From assembly GCA_016784945.1 (NCBI GenBank), contig JADHTP010000112.1, positions 1 to 9,058 of the forward strand: a stretch of 9,058 nucleotides of DNA, read 5' to 3'. The first letter of the stretch is position 1. Each line of letters starts with the position of its first letter. Of the stretch, positions 1 to 5,938 are shown in pieces. The notes beneath the pieces were generated by a model. That model did not search any database and was not told the origin of the DNA. It worked only from the letters and a program-made list of their open reading frames with translations. The DNA comes from Deltaproteobacteria bacterium (GTDB lineage Bacteria; Myxococcota_A; UBA9042; DTJE01). A program made the translations under genes and the position numbers.

Positions 1-23
1 CCGAACAGCTTCCTCTCGCTCAT
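1..23 (-). CDS. glmM: Phosphoglucosamine mutase GlmM, N-terminal fragment (cut by window edge)
   Basis: Only the first eight codons are present, reading MSERKLFG. This matches the conserved GlmM N-terminus (M-S-x-R-K-x-F-G-T-D-G), and the position directly after cdaR is where glmM is found in many bacteria. GlmM converts glucosamine-6-phosphate to glucosamine-1-phosphate in the cytoplasm, on the route to UDP-GlcNAc and peptidoglycan. It is known to bind and inhibit CdaA in Firmicutes. The ATG at 23..21 has a good ribosome binding site. The call rests on eight residues plus context; the rest of the gene lies outside the window. Confidence 0.8.
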
Positions 24-30
24 ATCGTAC

Positions 31-36
31 CTCTCC
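31..36 (-). promoter_or_regulatory. Ribosome binding site of glmM
   Basis: On the minus strand GGAGAG lies seven bases before the ATG at 23..21. It sits in the 45-base gap between the cdaR stop and glmM. I see no hairpin with a T-run in that gap, so cdaR and glmM are probably cotranscribed. Confidence 0.6.
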
Positions 37-68
37 ACCATCGGGCGGTCCCGCGGACCACACGGCTG

Positions 69-1139
69 TCAGGGCTTGGGGTTGTCGGGTTCTACGGCCC
101 CGGACACCTGGTCGGGATTCAATATCAGGCAGGTCAGGCCGCGGGGTTTCAACTTGCACTCGACACCAGCGGGGCGGTCACAGGCGGGCCGGACCCTCGT
201 GTGACGCACGATGGTCTTGTCATAGTCGCCGGCGTCCACGTAGATGTCCATGGGCAGTTCGTTCTTCTTGAGCCGCAGCAGCAGGGGCAACGGGCCCACG
301 AGAGACACCTGAACGGACGGTGGCTGCACGTGACACACCATACGTTCCGGGCAACCCTTGACGCCCACTTCCCGTTCATCCAGTTGCACCGAGCCCTGCT
401 TGACCCGCACGGGTATGTTCAGGCGGACGCGCTCCTCGTCCAGGAAAAGGAAGGGACGGGCCGGTTTCTGGATCTGCACCTCGATCCGGGAATCCTTGTC
501 CAGGGGGTGTACGTCCACCGGGTAGGTCTGCAGCGAACTGATTTCCTTGACACTGGACTTGGCGCCCCAGATCCGCACCTGTCCGGGCACCACCTTCACC
601 AGGTCCTGCGGCACGTCGTACCCTTCCTGCGGCTCGCCCTTGAAGTTGGGGAGGACCGCTACCACCCGCTCCAGCTTGGGCTCGGTCCGGACCACGAACT
701 CCGACGGATAGACCGACTGGATGGACAGCCCCTTGACCCTCAGCAGGAGTCGGATCTTGCCCGGATCGAACACGAACACGGTCTGGTCCGAAAAGCCCCG
801 AAGGTCCACCAGGTAGGGCTTCGGCTTCTGCTCCAGCGCCTTGGCCAGGCGGGACCAGCGATCGCGTACGCGGACCCGCAGCACCTTGGGCAGTTCCCCG
901 ACGAACACCTCGTGTTCCGAGATGTTCGACAGGACCACGGGCACCTCGATGTCCACCTCTTTGCCCTTGTCTTCGCGGACCACGAAAAAGAGGGCGACCG
1001 CGATGGCGATGGAGGCCACCTTGAGCCAGCGGTTGTCTTCGTACAGACGTTTCCACCAGGGACGCCGGATAGGGATCATTCGGGTGGTCCGCATCTTCGG
1101 TGGCGGCCGGATCGGTCCGTTGCTGTCTTCAGGCTCCAT
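69..1139 (-). CDS. cdaR: CdaR, YbbR-domain regulator of the diadenylate cyclase
   Basis: CdaR-type proteins are single-pass membrane proteins whose extracytoplasmic YbbR domains modulate the cyclase CdaA. Here a basic, proline-rich cytoplasmic N-terminus of about 35 residues leads into one membrane segment (about residues 38-54), followed by about 300 residues of beta-rich YbbR-like repeats. Two typical repeat signatures are 'VVPGQVRIWGAKSSVKEI' (about 183-200) and 'VQPPSVQVSLVGP' (about 271-283). The cdaA stop is two bases upstream, so translation is likely coupled. I chose ATG at 1139: a GGGG stretch lies seven bases before it. A TTG two codons further upstream (1145) overlaps the cdaA stop and has its GGGG only one base away. 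Oddity: five cysteines in the C-terminal third (about 263, 269, 320, 328, 337). The family is clear from context plus repeat signatures; sequence conservation in YbbR proteins is low. Confidence 0.9.
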   Translation of the reverse strand: MEPEDSNGPIRPPPKMRTTRMIPIRRPWWKRLYEDNRWLKVASIAIAVALFFVVREDKGKEVDIEVPVVLSNISEHEVFVGELPKVLRVRVRDRWSRLAKALEQKPKPYLVDLRGFSDQTVFVFDPGKIRLLLRVKGLSIQSVYPSEFVVRTEPKLERVVAVLPNFKGEPQEGYDVPQDLVKVVPGQVRIWGAKSSVKEISSLQTYPVDVHPLDKDSRIEVQIQKPARPFLFLDEERVRLNIPVRVKQGSVQLDEREVGVKGCPERMVCHVQPPSVQVSLVGPLPLLLRLKKNELPMDIYVDAGDYDKTIVRHTRVRPACDRPAGVECKLKPRGLTCLILNPDQVSGAVEPDNPKP

Positions 1140-1141
1140 GT

Positions 1142-1972
1142 TCAAGCCCCGTCATCTTCCGCGCCTTCCAGTTCCGGGCGCTGGCCCTTGGGTCCGAACC
1201 ATTCCATCAGTTCGTCGCGCAGCGAAGCCGAGTCCAGGCCCCGTTTCATCTCGCCCTGGTTGGCGAGGGAGATCACGCCCGACTCTTCCGACACCACGAT
1301 GACCACGGCGTCCGTGCCCTCGGTGAGTCCGATGGCGGCCCGGTGCCGGGTACCGAGATGCTTGTCCACGCGGGGGTTTTCGGTCAATGGCAGAAAGCAG
1401 CCGGCGTGGCTGATGCGGCCCTTTCGAATGATCACCGCACCGTCGTGCAGTGGATTTTCATAGGAAGGGATGAAAAGGGAAAACAGGGTGCCTGCGGTCA
1501 CCTTGGCGTCCACCTCGTGGGCGTCCTCGGTGAAGGGGCTCAATTCGGCCTCCCTCTCCAGGACGATGATGGCCCCGATGTGCTTGGAGGCCAGCCGAGT
1601 GGTGGCGCGGATGATTTCGTCGTATATGGTGGGCCCCCGCTTCCGTCCTCCCGCGAGGAACAGCGGATTCTTGCCCATCTCCGACAGGGCACGGCGAATG
1701 TCGGGCTGGAAGAGCACGATGAGAATGACGATGAAGGAACTCACGAACTTGTCCAGGACCCAGTTCATGGTGGTGAGATTGAGGAGGTCCTCCTGCGACA
1801 CCACGAAAAGGGCCAGCACGAAGAAGATGCCCACCAGCATCTGCACTGCGCGGGTACCGCGGATGAGGAGCATCATGCGGTATACGAGGTAGTAGACCAG
1901 GGCGATATCCAGCACCGCCGAGATGACTTCCATCCCCGGAATGCTGGACAGGATGTCCTGGATCGGGTTCAT
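1142..1972 (-). CDS. cdaA: Diadenylate cyclase CdaA (c-di-AMP synthase)
   Basis: Membrane-bound enzyme that condenses two ATP into cyclic di-AMP. The 276-residue length is normal for the family. Hydrophobic N-terminal segments (about residues 17-37, 43-59 and 75-90) give the usual three membrane passes. They are followed by the DisA_N cyclase domain (about 108-260) with both catalytic signatures intact: LHDGAVI (175-181, DGA 177-179) and GTRHRAAIG (207-215, RHR 209-211). The conserved SEESG (228-232) is also present. The ATG at 1972 overlaps the folP stop as ATGA, with GAGG just upstream. It sits between folP and cdaR and is very probably cotranscribed with both. Nothing suggests inactivation. 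The acidic C-terminal tail (about 266-276) is short and of unknown role. Confidence 0.97.
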   Translation of the reverse strand: MNPIQDILSSIPGMEVISAVLDIALVYYLVYRMMLLIRGTRAVQMLVGIFFVLALFVVSQEDLLNLTTMNWVLDKFVSSFIVILIVLFQPDIRRALSEMGKNPLFLAGGRKRGPTIYDEIIRATTRLASKHIGAIIVLEREAELSPFTEDAHEVDAKVTAGTLFSLFIPSYENPLHDGAVIIRKGRISHAGCFLPLTENPRVDKHLGTRHRAAIGLTEGTDAVVIVVSEESGVISLANQGEMKRGLDSASLRDELMEWFGPKGQRPELEGAEDDGA

Positions 1973-2868
1973 GCCGCCTCGTCCTCAGGGAGAGCCTGGC
2001 TGATGGCGTGGGCCACCAGGATCGCGTCCCGCATCTCGGCCACGTCGTGGACCCGCAGTATCCGGGCCCCGCCGGCCACGGCCATCGCCACGGCGCCCGC
2101 GGTGCCAAAGAGCCTTCGGGCGGGATCAAGGTTGTTCAGAACGTGGCCTATGAAGGACTTCCGCGAGGCGCCCACCAGTATCGGACGTCCCAGTCGCGCC
2201 AGGGAATCCAGGTTGTTCAGCAGGACCAGGTTCTGTTGCCAGGTCTTGGAAAAACCGATCCCGGGGTCAAAGAACAGGTTTTCCAGGGGCAAACCGGCCT
2301 CGAGTGCCGGCTGAGCCCGTTCCCACAATTCGTCGGCCACGTCGTTCAGCAGGGAATCGTAGCGGGTATGGGACTGCATGTCTTCCGGCGTGCCGCGCAT
2401 GTGCATGGCCACGGCAAGCGGTTTCCGCCGGCCCAGCAATCCCGGCATGGCCGGGTCATAGGTGAATCCCGACACGTCGTTGACCACGACGGCGCCGGCG
2501 TCCAGTGCCGCTTCCGCCACCTCGGCCCGACGGGTGTCGATGGAGATCGCCTTGTCCGAGCGGTGGACCAGGGCCTCCACCACGGGCAGCACGCGCGCTG
2601 TTTCTGCGGGACCGTCCATGGGCAGGGCGCAGGGCCTGGTGGACTCGCCGCCGACATCGATGAGGTCCGCGCCCTGTCGGGCCATTTCAAGGCCGTGGGC
2701 AATGGCGGCGTCAGTTTCCGCGTAGCGGCCGCCGTCATAGAAGGAATCCGGGGTCACGTTCAGCACGCCCATGACCAGGGGAGGCCTGTTGGGATCGGCG
2801 GCCTTTTCGGCGATGGACCGGACCTGTTTCACGGCAACGAGCATGCCGGATATGATAACCGGGAACAC
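1969..2868 (-). CDS. folP: Dihydropteroate synthase FolP
   Basis: Joins 6-hydroxymethyl-dihydropterin diphosphate with p-aminobenzoate to make dihydropteroate in folate synthesis; it is the sulfonamide target. The TIM-barrel signatures appear in order: NVTPDSFYDGG (37-47), DVGGESTRP (71-79), SIDT (109-112), ND (130-131), MHMRGTP (155-161), DPGIGF (201-206), GASRKSFIG (233-241) and RVHDV (272-276). All expected substrate-binding residues seem present. The start is uncertain: GTG at 2868 gives 299 residues and ATG at 2844 gives 291. Neither has a convincing Shine-Dalgarno sequence, and both leave a plausible N-terminus before the first motif. It is the first gene of the operon visible here. The gap upstream carries a MITE-like insertion, and no ftsH lies next to it, unlike in many related operons. 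Confidence 0.96.
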   Translation of the reverse strand: MFPVIISGMLVAVKQVRSIAEKAADPNRPPLVMGVLNVTPDSFYDGGRYAETDAAIAHGLEMARQGADLIDVGGESTRPCALPMDGPAETARVLPVVEALVHRSDKAISIDTRRAEVAEAALDAGAVVVNDVSGFTYDPAMPGLLGRRKPLAVAMHMRGTPEDMQSHTRYDSLLNDVADELWERAQPALEAGLPLENLFFDPGIGFSKTWQQNLVLLNNLDSLARLGRPILVGASRKSFIGHVLNNLDPARRLFGTAGAVAMAVAGGARILRVHDVAEMRDAILVAHAISQALPEDEAA

Positions 2869-2889
2869 ACTTGATTTACAAGGAAATAA

Positions 2890-2899
2890 CCGGATCTAT
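2890..2899. repeat. Target-site duplication, folP-side copy
   Basis: CCGGATCTAT abuts the outer end of the left terminal inverted repeat. An identical copy abuts the other end at 3065-3074. Identity runs three further bases (CAG) because the element starts with CAG and the target also continues with CAG. Confidence 0.8.
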
Positions 2900-2914
2900 C
2901 AGGGCAAACGCATC
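2900..2914 (+). repeat. Left terminal inverted repeat of the MITE
   Basis: CAGGGCAAACGCATC pairs perfectly over 15 bases with 3050-3064. The match stops at both edges of this segment. Confidence 0.85.
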
Positions 2915-3049
2915 TAATTCGTGGTCGTGATCGTGGACGCTTTGGCCAACCTTTGTCAACATCGAGCCGTTCGTAAGCCAATATGTCAGCACCTTTCGTC
3001 CACGTTCACGTTGTCTATCGGTCGTGCGTAGCTTCTGTTTTAACATTTT

Positions 3050-3064
3050 GATGCGTTTGCCCTG
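3050..3064 (-). repeat. Right terminal inverted repeat of the MITE
   Basis: GATGCGTTTGCCCTG is the exact reverse complement of 2900-2914, and the flanking duplication follows directly. Confidence 0.85.
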
Positions 3065-3074
3065 CCGGATCTAT
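3065..3074. repeat. Target-site duplication, distal copy
   Basis: CCGGATCTAT is identical to 2890-2899. Removing the element and one copy would leave a gap of about 75 bases between folP and the HEAT-repeat gene. Confidence 0.8.
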
Positions 3075-3099
3075 CAGCGGTTTGCCCGTGGGCCGGCCA

Positions 3100-3111
3100 G
3101 GGGGGGGGGGG
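3100..3111. repeat. Homopolymer tract of 12 G
   Basis: Twelve consecutive G on the plus strand lie seven bases beyond the stop codon of the HEAT-repeat lipoprotein gene and 25 bases from the MITE duplication. Such tracts are prone to slippage. Here it is outside any reading frame, so length change would not alter a protein. It is also a place where sequencing or assembly could err. Confidence 0.9.
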
Positions 3112-3118
3112 AAGGGAC

Positions 3119-4735
3119 TCAGTCCTTTGCGGCCATGGAGGGGATCAGGACCTCCAGTTCGTCGATCCAGTAACCCGTGCCCTTGCGGTCCCGGTCCGAG
3201 GCCAGGAGCCTTTCCAGGTCGGGCACGCGGCTCTTGTCGCCCAGCCTCCAGATGGCGAGCAGGATGAAGCGGCGGAAGTCGATCATGCCGATGGGATCCA
3301 CCGTGGGGTAGACTTCAAAAAGGGCATCCAGAGCCTTTTTCGTGTCCACTCCCTCCATTCCGGCCAGCAAGATGGCCGCCTTCCGGCCCGTGACCTTGTC
3401 GCCGGACTTGAGCTTGGCAATGAGGCAGTCGGTGTCGCCCTTCTTGCACTCCTTGAGGATGGCCAGCACGGCCTGGAGGTTCTTGGCGTCCTGGCCCTCG
3501 CCCTGCAAGCGGCTCTTGACCAGTTCGCTCCTTTCGGACTTCAACAGCTTCTGGAAGGTCGCCAGGTTGTCCCAGTCAAGGCCCAGGACCGCGGGCTTCA
3601 ACAGGGGTGCGCGGAACCGGGAATCCTTGCTCTTGCGATAGATGTCGAGCAGGGTGCCAACACCCCTGAACCCCGGGAGCAGGGCAACGGCGCTGGCGGT
3701 GTCAAGCCGCTGCTTGGCGTCGTTGTCGGGATTGATGACCACCTTTTTCAGCGTATTAACGACCTCTTCGGTGCCGATACGCCAGAGGCCCATCATGCAC
3801 ATGGTGATGCGGTTCTGCTGCGAGATCTGCCAGGTGCGCAGGACGCGGTCGTCCACACCCACGGGCGGGTTCAGCTGCTTGGCCAGGCTGGCCGCCAGGA
3901 TCGGGGCGCCGGCCGTGTCACCCAGGTCGCTCAGCACCTGGATCAGTTCGGGTCCGTCCTGCCACTGCCAGTCGAAGATGCCCATCTTCTTGGCGGTGGC
4001 CTTGAGATCCTTGATGATGGCACCGGCCGTTGCTTCGTTTCCCGTCAACACCCCGAGCAGCGGCGCAACCGCCGGCTTGCCGATCCGGGCCAGGGCCTTG
4101 CGGGCCGGCGTGTAGAGTTGCACGCCGCGCTGGTTGCGCAGGAAGAGACCCGCGATCAGGTGGGGAACGGCCTTTTCCGAGCCGATCTCGCCCAGCATCT
4201 TGGCGGCCTGGGTATTGACCTGGACACCCTGGGTGTTCGGGTCGGTTCGAACCAGCTTGATGAGCAGGTCTTCGTGTTGCTTGAGGTTGCCCTTGTCGAT
4301 GGCGGCCAGTGCCTTCAGCGAGTTTTCGCGGGCCTTGATGGCCTTGTTCGCGGACAGCACTTCCACGATGGGCTGACGGAGTTCAGGCAGGGCGAAGTCC
4401 TCGGCCACGGCGGCACCGAGGGTGGCCGTTATGGGACTCCGGAGGGCCTTGGTCAGCAGGCCCACAGATTCCTTGGGTGCGTTGATGGCCTTGACGGTCT
4501 GCAGGATCTCGGCCTTGTACTGGCTGGTCGAGAAGATCGCTTCGAGATCCTTGACGTTCTCCTTGCAGTGGAGATCACCGAGGTTCTTGATGGCGTCGCG
4601 GGCACGGACCGGGCTTTTCAGCAGCTTCGTCCAACCTTTGCACGTCGTGGGTGTGCCTTTCCGACAGCCGGGAACCAGCGCGAGGCAGATCGCGAGGGAC
4701 AGGACACCCATCGCCGAGCCTAGAGGTATGCGCAT
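3119..4735 (-). CDS. HEAT-repeat lipoprotein, function unknown
   Basis: The product is a 538-residue predicted lipoprotein. Its N-terminus has a basic Arg, a hydrophobic stretch and the lipobox-like LVPGC, with Cys24 as the likely lipidated residue. The mature part is almost wholly alpha-helical, with HEAT/PBS-lyase-type repeats. The clearest are near residues 174-200 (AAKMLGEIGSEKAVPHL), 205-232 (ARKALARIGKPAVAPLL), 309-335, 451-476 and 489-515 (AIWRLGDKSRVPDLERLL). Such arrays usually bind other proteins, so a scaffold role in the periplasm is likely; no enzymatic motif is visible. I chose ATG at 4735 because GAGGAGA lies five bases before it (4747..4741), it begins the signal peptide, and a promoter lies just upstream. 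The longer frame to 4816 would run through that promoter. No terminator is seen after the stop. Partner and process are unknown. Confidence 0.85.
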   Translation of the reverse strand: MRIPLGSAMGVLSLAICLALVPGCRKGTPTTCKGWTKLLKSPVRARDAIKNLGDLHCKENVKDLEAIFSTSQYKAEILQTVKAINAPKESVGLLTKALRSPITATLGAAVAEDFALPELRQPIVEVLSANKAIKARENSLKALAAIDKGNLKQHEDLLIKLVRTDPNTQGVQVNTQAAKMLGEIGSEKAVPHLIAGLFLRNQRGVQLYTPARKALARIGKPAVAPLLGVLTGNEATAGAIIKDLKATAKKMGIFDWQWQDGPELIQVLSDLGDTAGAPILAASLAKQLNPPVGVDDRVLRTWQISQQNRITMCMMGLWRIGTEEVVNTLKKVVINPDNDAKQRLDTASAVALLPGFRGVGTLLDIYRKSKDSRFRAPLLKPAVLGLDWDNLATFQKLLKSERSELVKSRLQGEGQDAKNLQAVLAILKECKKGDTDCLIAKLKSGDKVTGRKAAILLAGMEGVDTKKALDALFEVYPTVDPIGMIDFRRFILLAIWRLGDKSRVPDLERLLASDRDRKGTGYWIDELEVLIPSMAAKD

Positions 4736-4766
4736 GTTCTTCTCCTCGTAATCCTGAGATGGCCAT

Positions 4767-4795
4767 TTTCCAATCGATTTCAACCGAAGTATAGT
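4767..4795 (+). promoter_or_regulatory. Sigma70-type promoter of the rightward secreted-protein gene
   Basis: TTTCCA (4767-4772), a 17-base spacer and TATAGT (4790-4795) form a plausible promoter with a weak -35 box and a good -10 box. Transcription would begin near 4802, leaving a short leader that just includes the ribosome binding site GAGGGAGGT (4805-4813). Its -10 box overlaps that of the opposing promoter by four bases. Confidence 0.4.
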
Positions 4796-4816
4796 TGGCC
4801 CTCTGAGGGAGGTCAA
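4788..4816 (-). promoter_or_regulatory. Sigma70-type promoter of the HEAT-repeat lipoprotein gene
   Basis: On the minus strand TTGACC (4816..4811) and TATACT (4793..4788) are separated by 17 bases, each one base from consensus. Transcription would begin near 4781, giving a leader of about 45 bases before the ATG at 4735. The -35 box overlaps the ribosome binding region of the divergent gene. Confidence 0.6.
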
Positions 4817-4817
4817 G

Positions 4818-5324
4818 ATGGTTTGGGAGCTTCGAACAGGGCATTGGATAGGGCTTCATGGGGCTGTTCTGATGGTTGCCTGCCTGGTGCCCGGAGCCGC
4901 CTGGACCCAGACCTCCGGAAGGAATGCCGACGTGGATCTGGTGGTGGAAGTGGTCCGTGAACTGTTCCCCGAGGTCCAGACCCAGACCCGTCTGAACCGG
5001 GACCCCGAGGGACCACGGGTGCATCTCACCGCCGCCGTTGGATTTTCCAAGGCCGTTGACCGGATCAACCTGGCGTTTACGGGCCTGCGAAGGTTTTCCG
5101 GTGGAGCGGCCGTGGACGACATACATGACCGTTGGAAGTCGGGGGTCATCAGTGCCTCGGTGAGGGCGCGGGGCGGCTGGCTCGTGGGCAGTTTCCGGGT
5201 GGACCGGCAGGGAATGGGGATCGAGGTCGACGTGTACTCGGCGGGAACCGAAGCTGATGCGGCCGGGAGCCTGCCGGCACTGTCGGTGATTCCCGAGTCC
5301 ATGATGTGGTTGTTCCCCCTCTAG
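4818..5324 (+). CDS. Secreted protein of unknown function
   Basis: I do not recognise this 168-residue protein. The N-terminus has an Arg and His-containing start, a hydrophobic core (about residues 11-24) and a small-residue segment PGAAWTQ (25-31), consistent with a Sec signal peptide cleaved near residue 28-30. No lipobox Cys is seen at the right place. The mature part of about 138 residues looks alpha/beta: a helix-like stretch (about 38-52), then alternating short strands (66-75, 108-128, 133-140). I see no catalytic motif. The start is well supported by GAGGGAGGT four bases before the ATG. A small lipoprotein gene follows 50 bases later on the same strand, so the two are probably cotranscribed. 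A 5-bp hairpin with a TTTA loop at 5332-5345 lies between them but has no T-run. Confidence 0.7.
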   Translation: MVWELRTGHWIGLHGAVLMVACLVPGAAWTQTSGRNADVDLVVEVVRELFPEVQTQTRLNRDPEGPRVHLTAAVGFSKAVDRINLAFTGLRRFSGGAAVDDIHDRWKSGVISASVRARGGWLVGSFRVDRQGMGIEVDVYSAGTEADAAGSLPALSVIPESMMWLFPL

Positions 5325-5374
5325 TCTCCACGGCCGTTTACGGCCCCGCAGGAGCCGTATTGATAGAAGGTGCG

Positions 5375-5938
5375 ATGACACGGAAGATGGCGGCGATCCT
5401 GGGTATGGGACTGATCGGGGCCTTTGCCGTCTCGATGGGCTGTCGTGGCGGCCAGGAGGACGGTCCCACGGTTGTGACCGCCGAAGGACTCCTGTTCGGC
5501 GGTGAGCGCTGCTGGAGAAACCGGGACTGCGGAACGGATTCCTGTTCCTACGGGCTGTGCAACGGCTTTCTCATGGTGCCCACGGACCTTCACCGGAGTG
5601 CCATGTCTTCCGGCATCCGGAAGGCTGCGGAGGACCCGGCGACCTTGAAGGACCTGGTGGAGGTGCTGTCGCTGACGTTGGGGGACATGGCGTCGGACCC
5701 CTACCTGCGGGGCCGTGCAGCGGATGCCTGCTCCCTGCTTCCAAAACGGCAGGGAGTGCCCCTGTTGATCACCCACCTGGAGGACCCAGAGGCGCCGGTG
5801 CGCTTCCACGCCGCGCGGTCCCTGCACCGCCTGGGGGATTCCCGTGGCACCCGGTCTCTCCGGTTGTTCCTGGACCACCCTTCCGAGGCCGTCAGGGCCC
5901 TGGCCCGCCTGGACCTTCAGGGCGCCAGCAGGAAATAG
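5375..5938 (+). CDS. Small lipoprotein with Cys-rich segment and HEAT-like repeats
   Basis: 187 residues. The N-terminus MTRK plus a hydrophobic stretch ending VSMGC suggests a lipoprotein with Cys23 lipidated; the Ser at -3 is not ideal, so this is moderate. A short Cys-rich segment follows (C46, C52, C57, C62; spacing C-x5-C-x4-C-x4-C), probably two disulfides, resembling short Cys motifs in secreted proteins of Myxococcota-like bacteria. The C-terminal half (about 113-182) has two or three HEAT/PBS-lyase-like repeats such as LITHLEDPEAPVRFHAARSL and LRLFLDHPSEAVRALARL, a protein-binding fold. ATG at 5375 is chosen because GAAGG lies four bases upstream and the signal peptide starts there. 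An in-frame start at 5306 would overlap the previous gene and add a poor N-terminus. Its 3' end overlaps the convergent gene by 22 bases. Function unknown. Confidence 0.75.
   Translation: MTRKMAAILGMGLIGAFAVSMGCRGGQEDGPTVVTAEGLLFGGERCWRNRDCGTDSCSYGLCNGFLMVPTDLHRSAMSSGIRKAAEDPATLKDLVEVLSLTLGDMASDPYLRGRAADACSLLPKRQGVPLLITHLEDPEAPVRFHAARSLHRLGDSRGTRSLRLFLDHPSEAVRALARLDLQGASRK

Larger units (their letters stand above)
2900..3064. mobile_element. MITE-like non-autonomous transposable element, 165 bp
   Basis: The element begins CAGGGCAAACGCATC (2900-2914) and ends with its exact reverse complement GATGCGTTTGCCCTG (3050-3064). It is flanked on both sides by the same 10 bases, CCGGATCTAT. Perfect terminal repeats plus a flanking duplication are the classical footprint of transposase-mediated insertion. 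The interior has no credible ORF and looks less GC-rich than the surrounding genes. It holds a further 8-bp inverted repeat, CGTGGACG (2932-2939) with CGTCCACG (2997-3004). A 10-bp duplication is typical of several IS4-superfamily groups, so an IS4-like transposase acting in trans is my guess, but no parent element is in the window. The lack of decay in the repeats suggests a fairly recent insertion. Confidence 0.8.

Noticed and set aside
201..1463. Plus-strand open frame of 420 codons opposite cdaR and cdaA
   Set aside because: It is antisense to two well-recognised genes, is rich in His, Gln and Arg with no recognisable domain, and is the usual by-product of GC-rich codon use.
1100..2874. 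Plus-strand open frames of 404 and 288 codons opposite cdaA and folP
   Set aside because: Low-complexity antisense translations without domains or credible initiation; the minus-strand genes carry all conserved motifs.
2954..2959. Promoter inside the MITE reading toward folP
   Set aside because: TTGACA is a perfect -35 on the minus strand, but at 16-18 bases downstream no hexamer resembles a -10 box.
2900..3064. Long stem-loop RNA or attenuator formed by the 15-bp inverted repeat
   Set aside because: The arms are 135 bases apart and are flanked by a direct duplication, which transposition explains and an attenuator does not.
3084..3098. Terminator for the HEAT lipoprotein gene (GCCC-GT-GGGC and GGCCGGCC)
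   Set aside because: Very short stems, no T-run in either direction.
4118..4723. Plus-strand open frame opposite the HEAT-repeat lipoprotein
   Set aside because: Antisense shadow; the minus-strand frame has repeats, signal peptide, ribosome binding site and promoter.
4736..4816. N-terminal extension of the HEAT lipoprotein to 4816
   Set aside because: It would precede the lipoprotein signal peptide by 27 charged residues, run through the likely promoter, and ignore the good ribosome binding site before 4735.
5332..5345. Terminator between the secreted-protein gene and the small lipoprotein gene
   Set aside because: GGCCG-TTTA-CGGCC is only a five-pair stem and no T-run follows.
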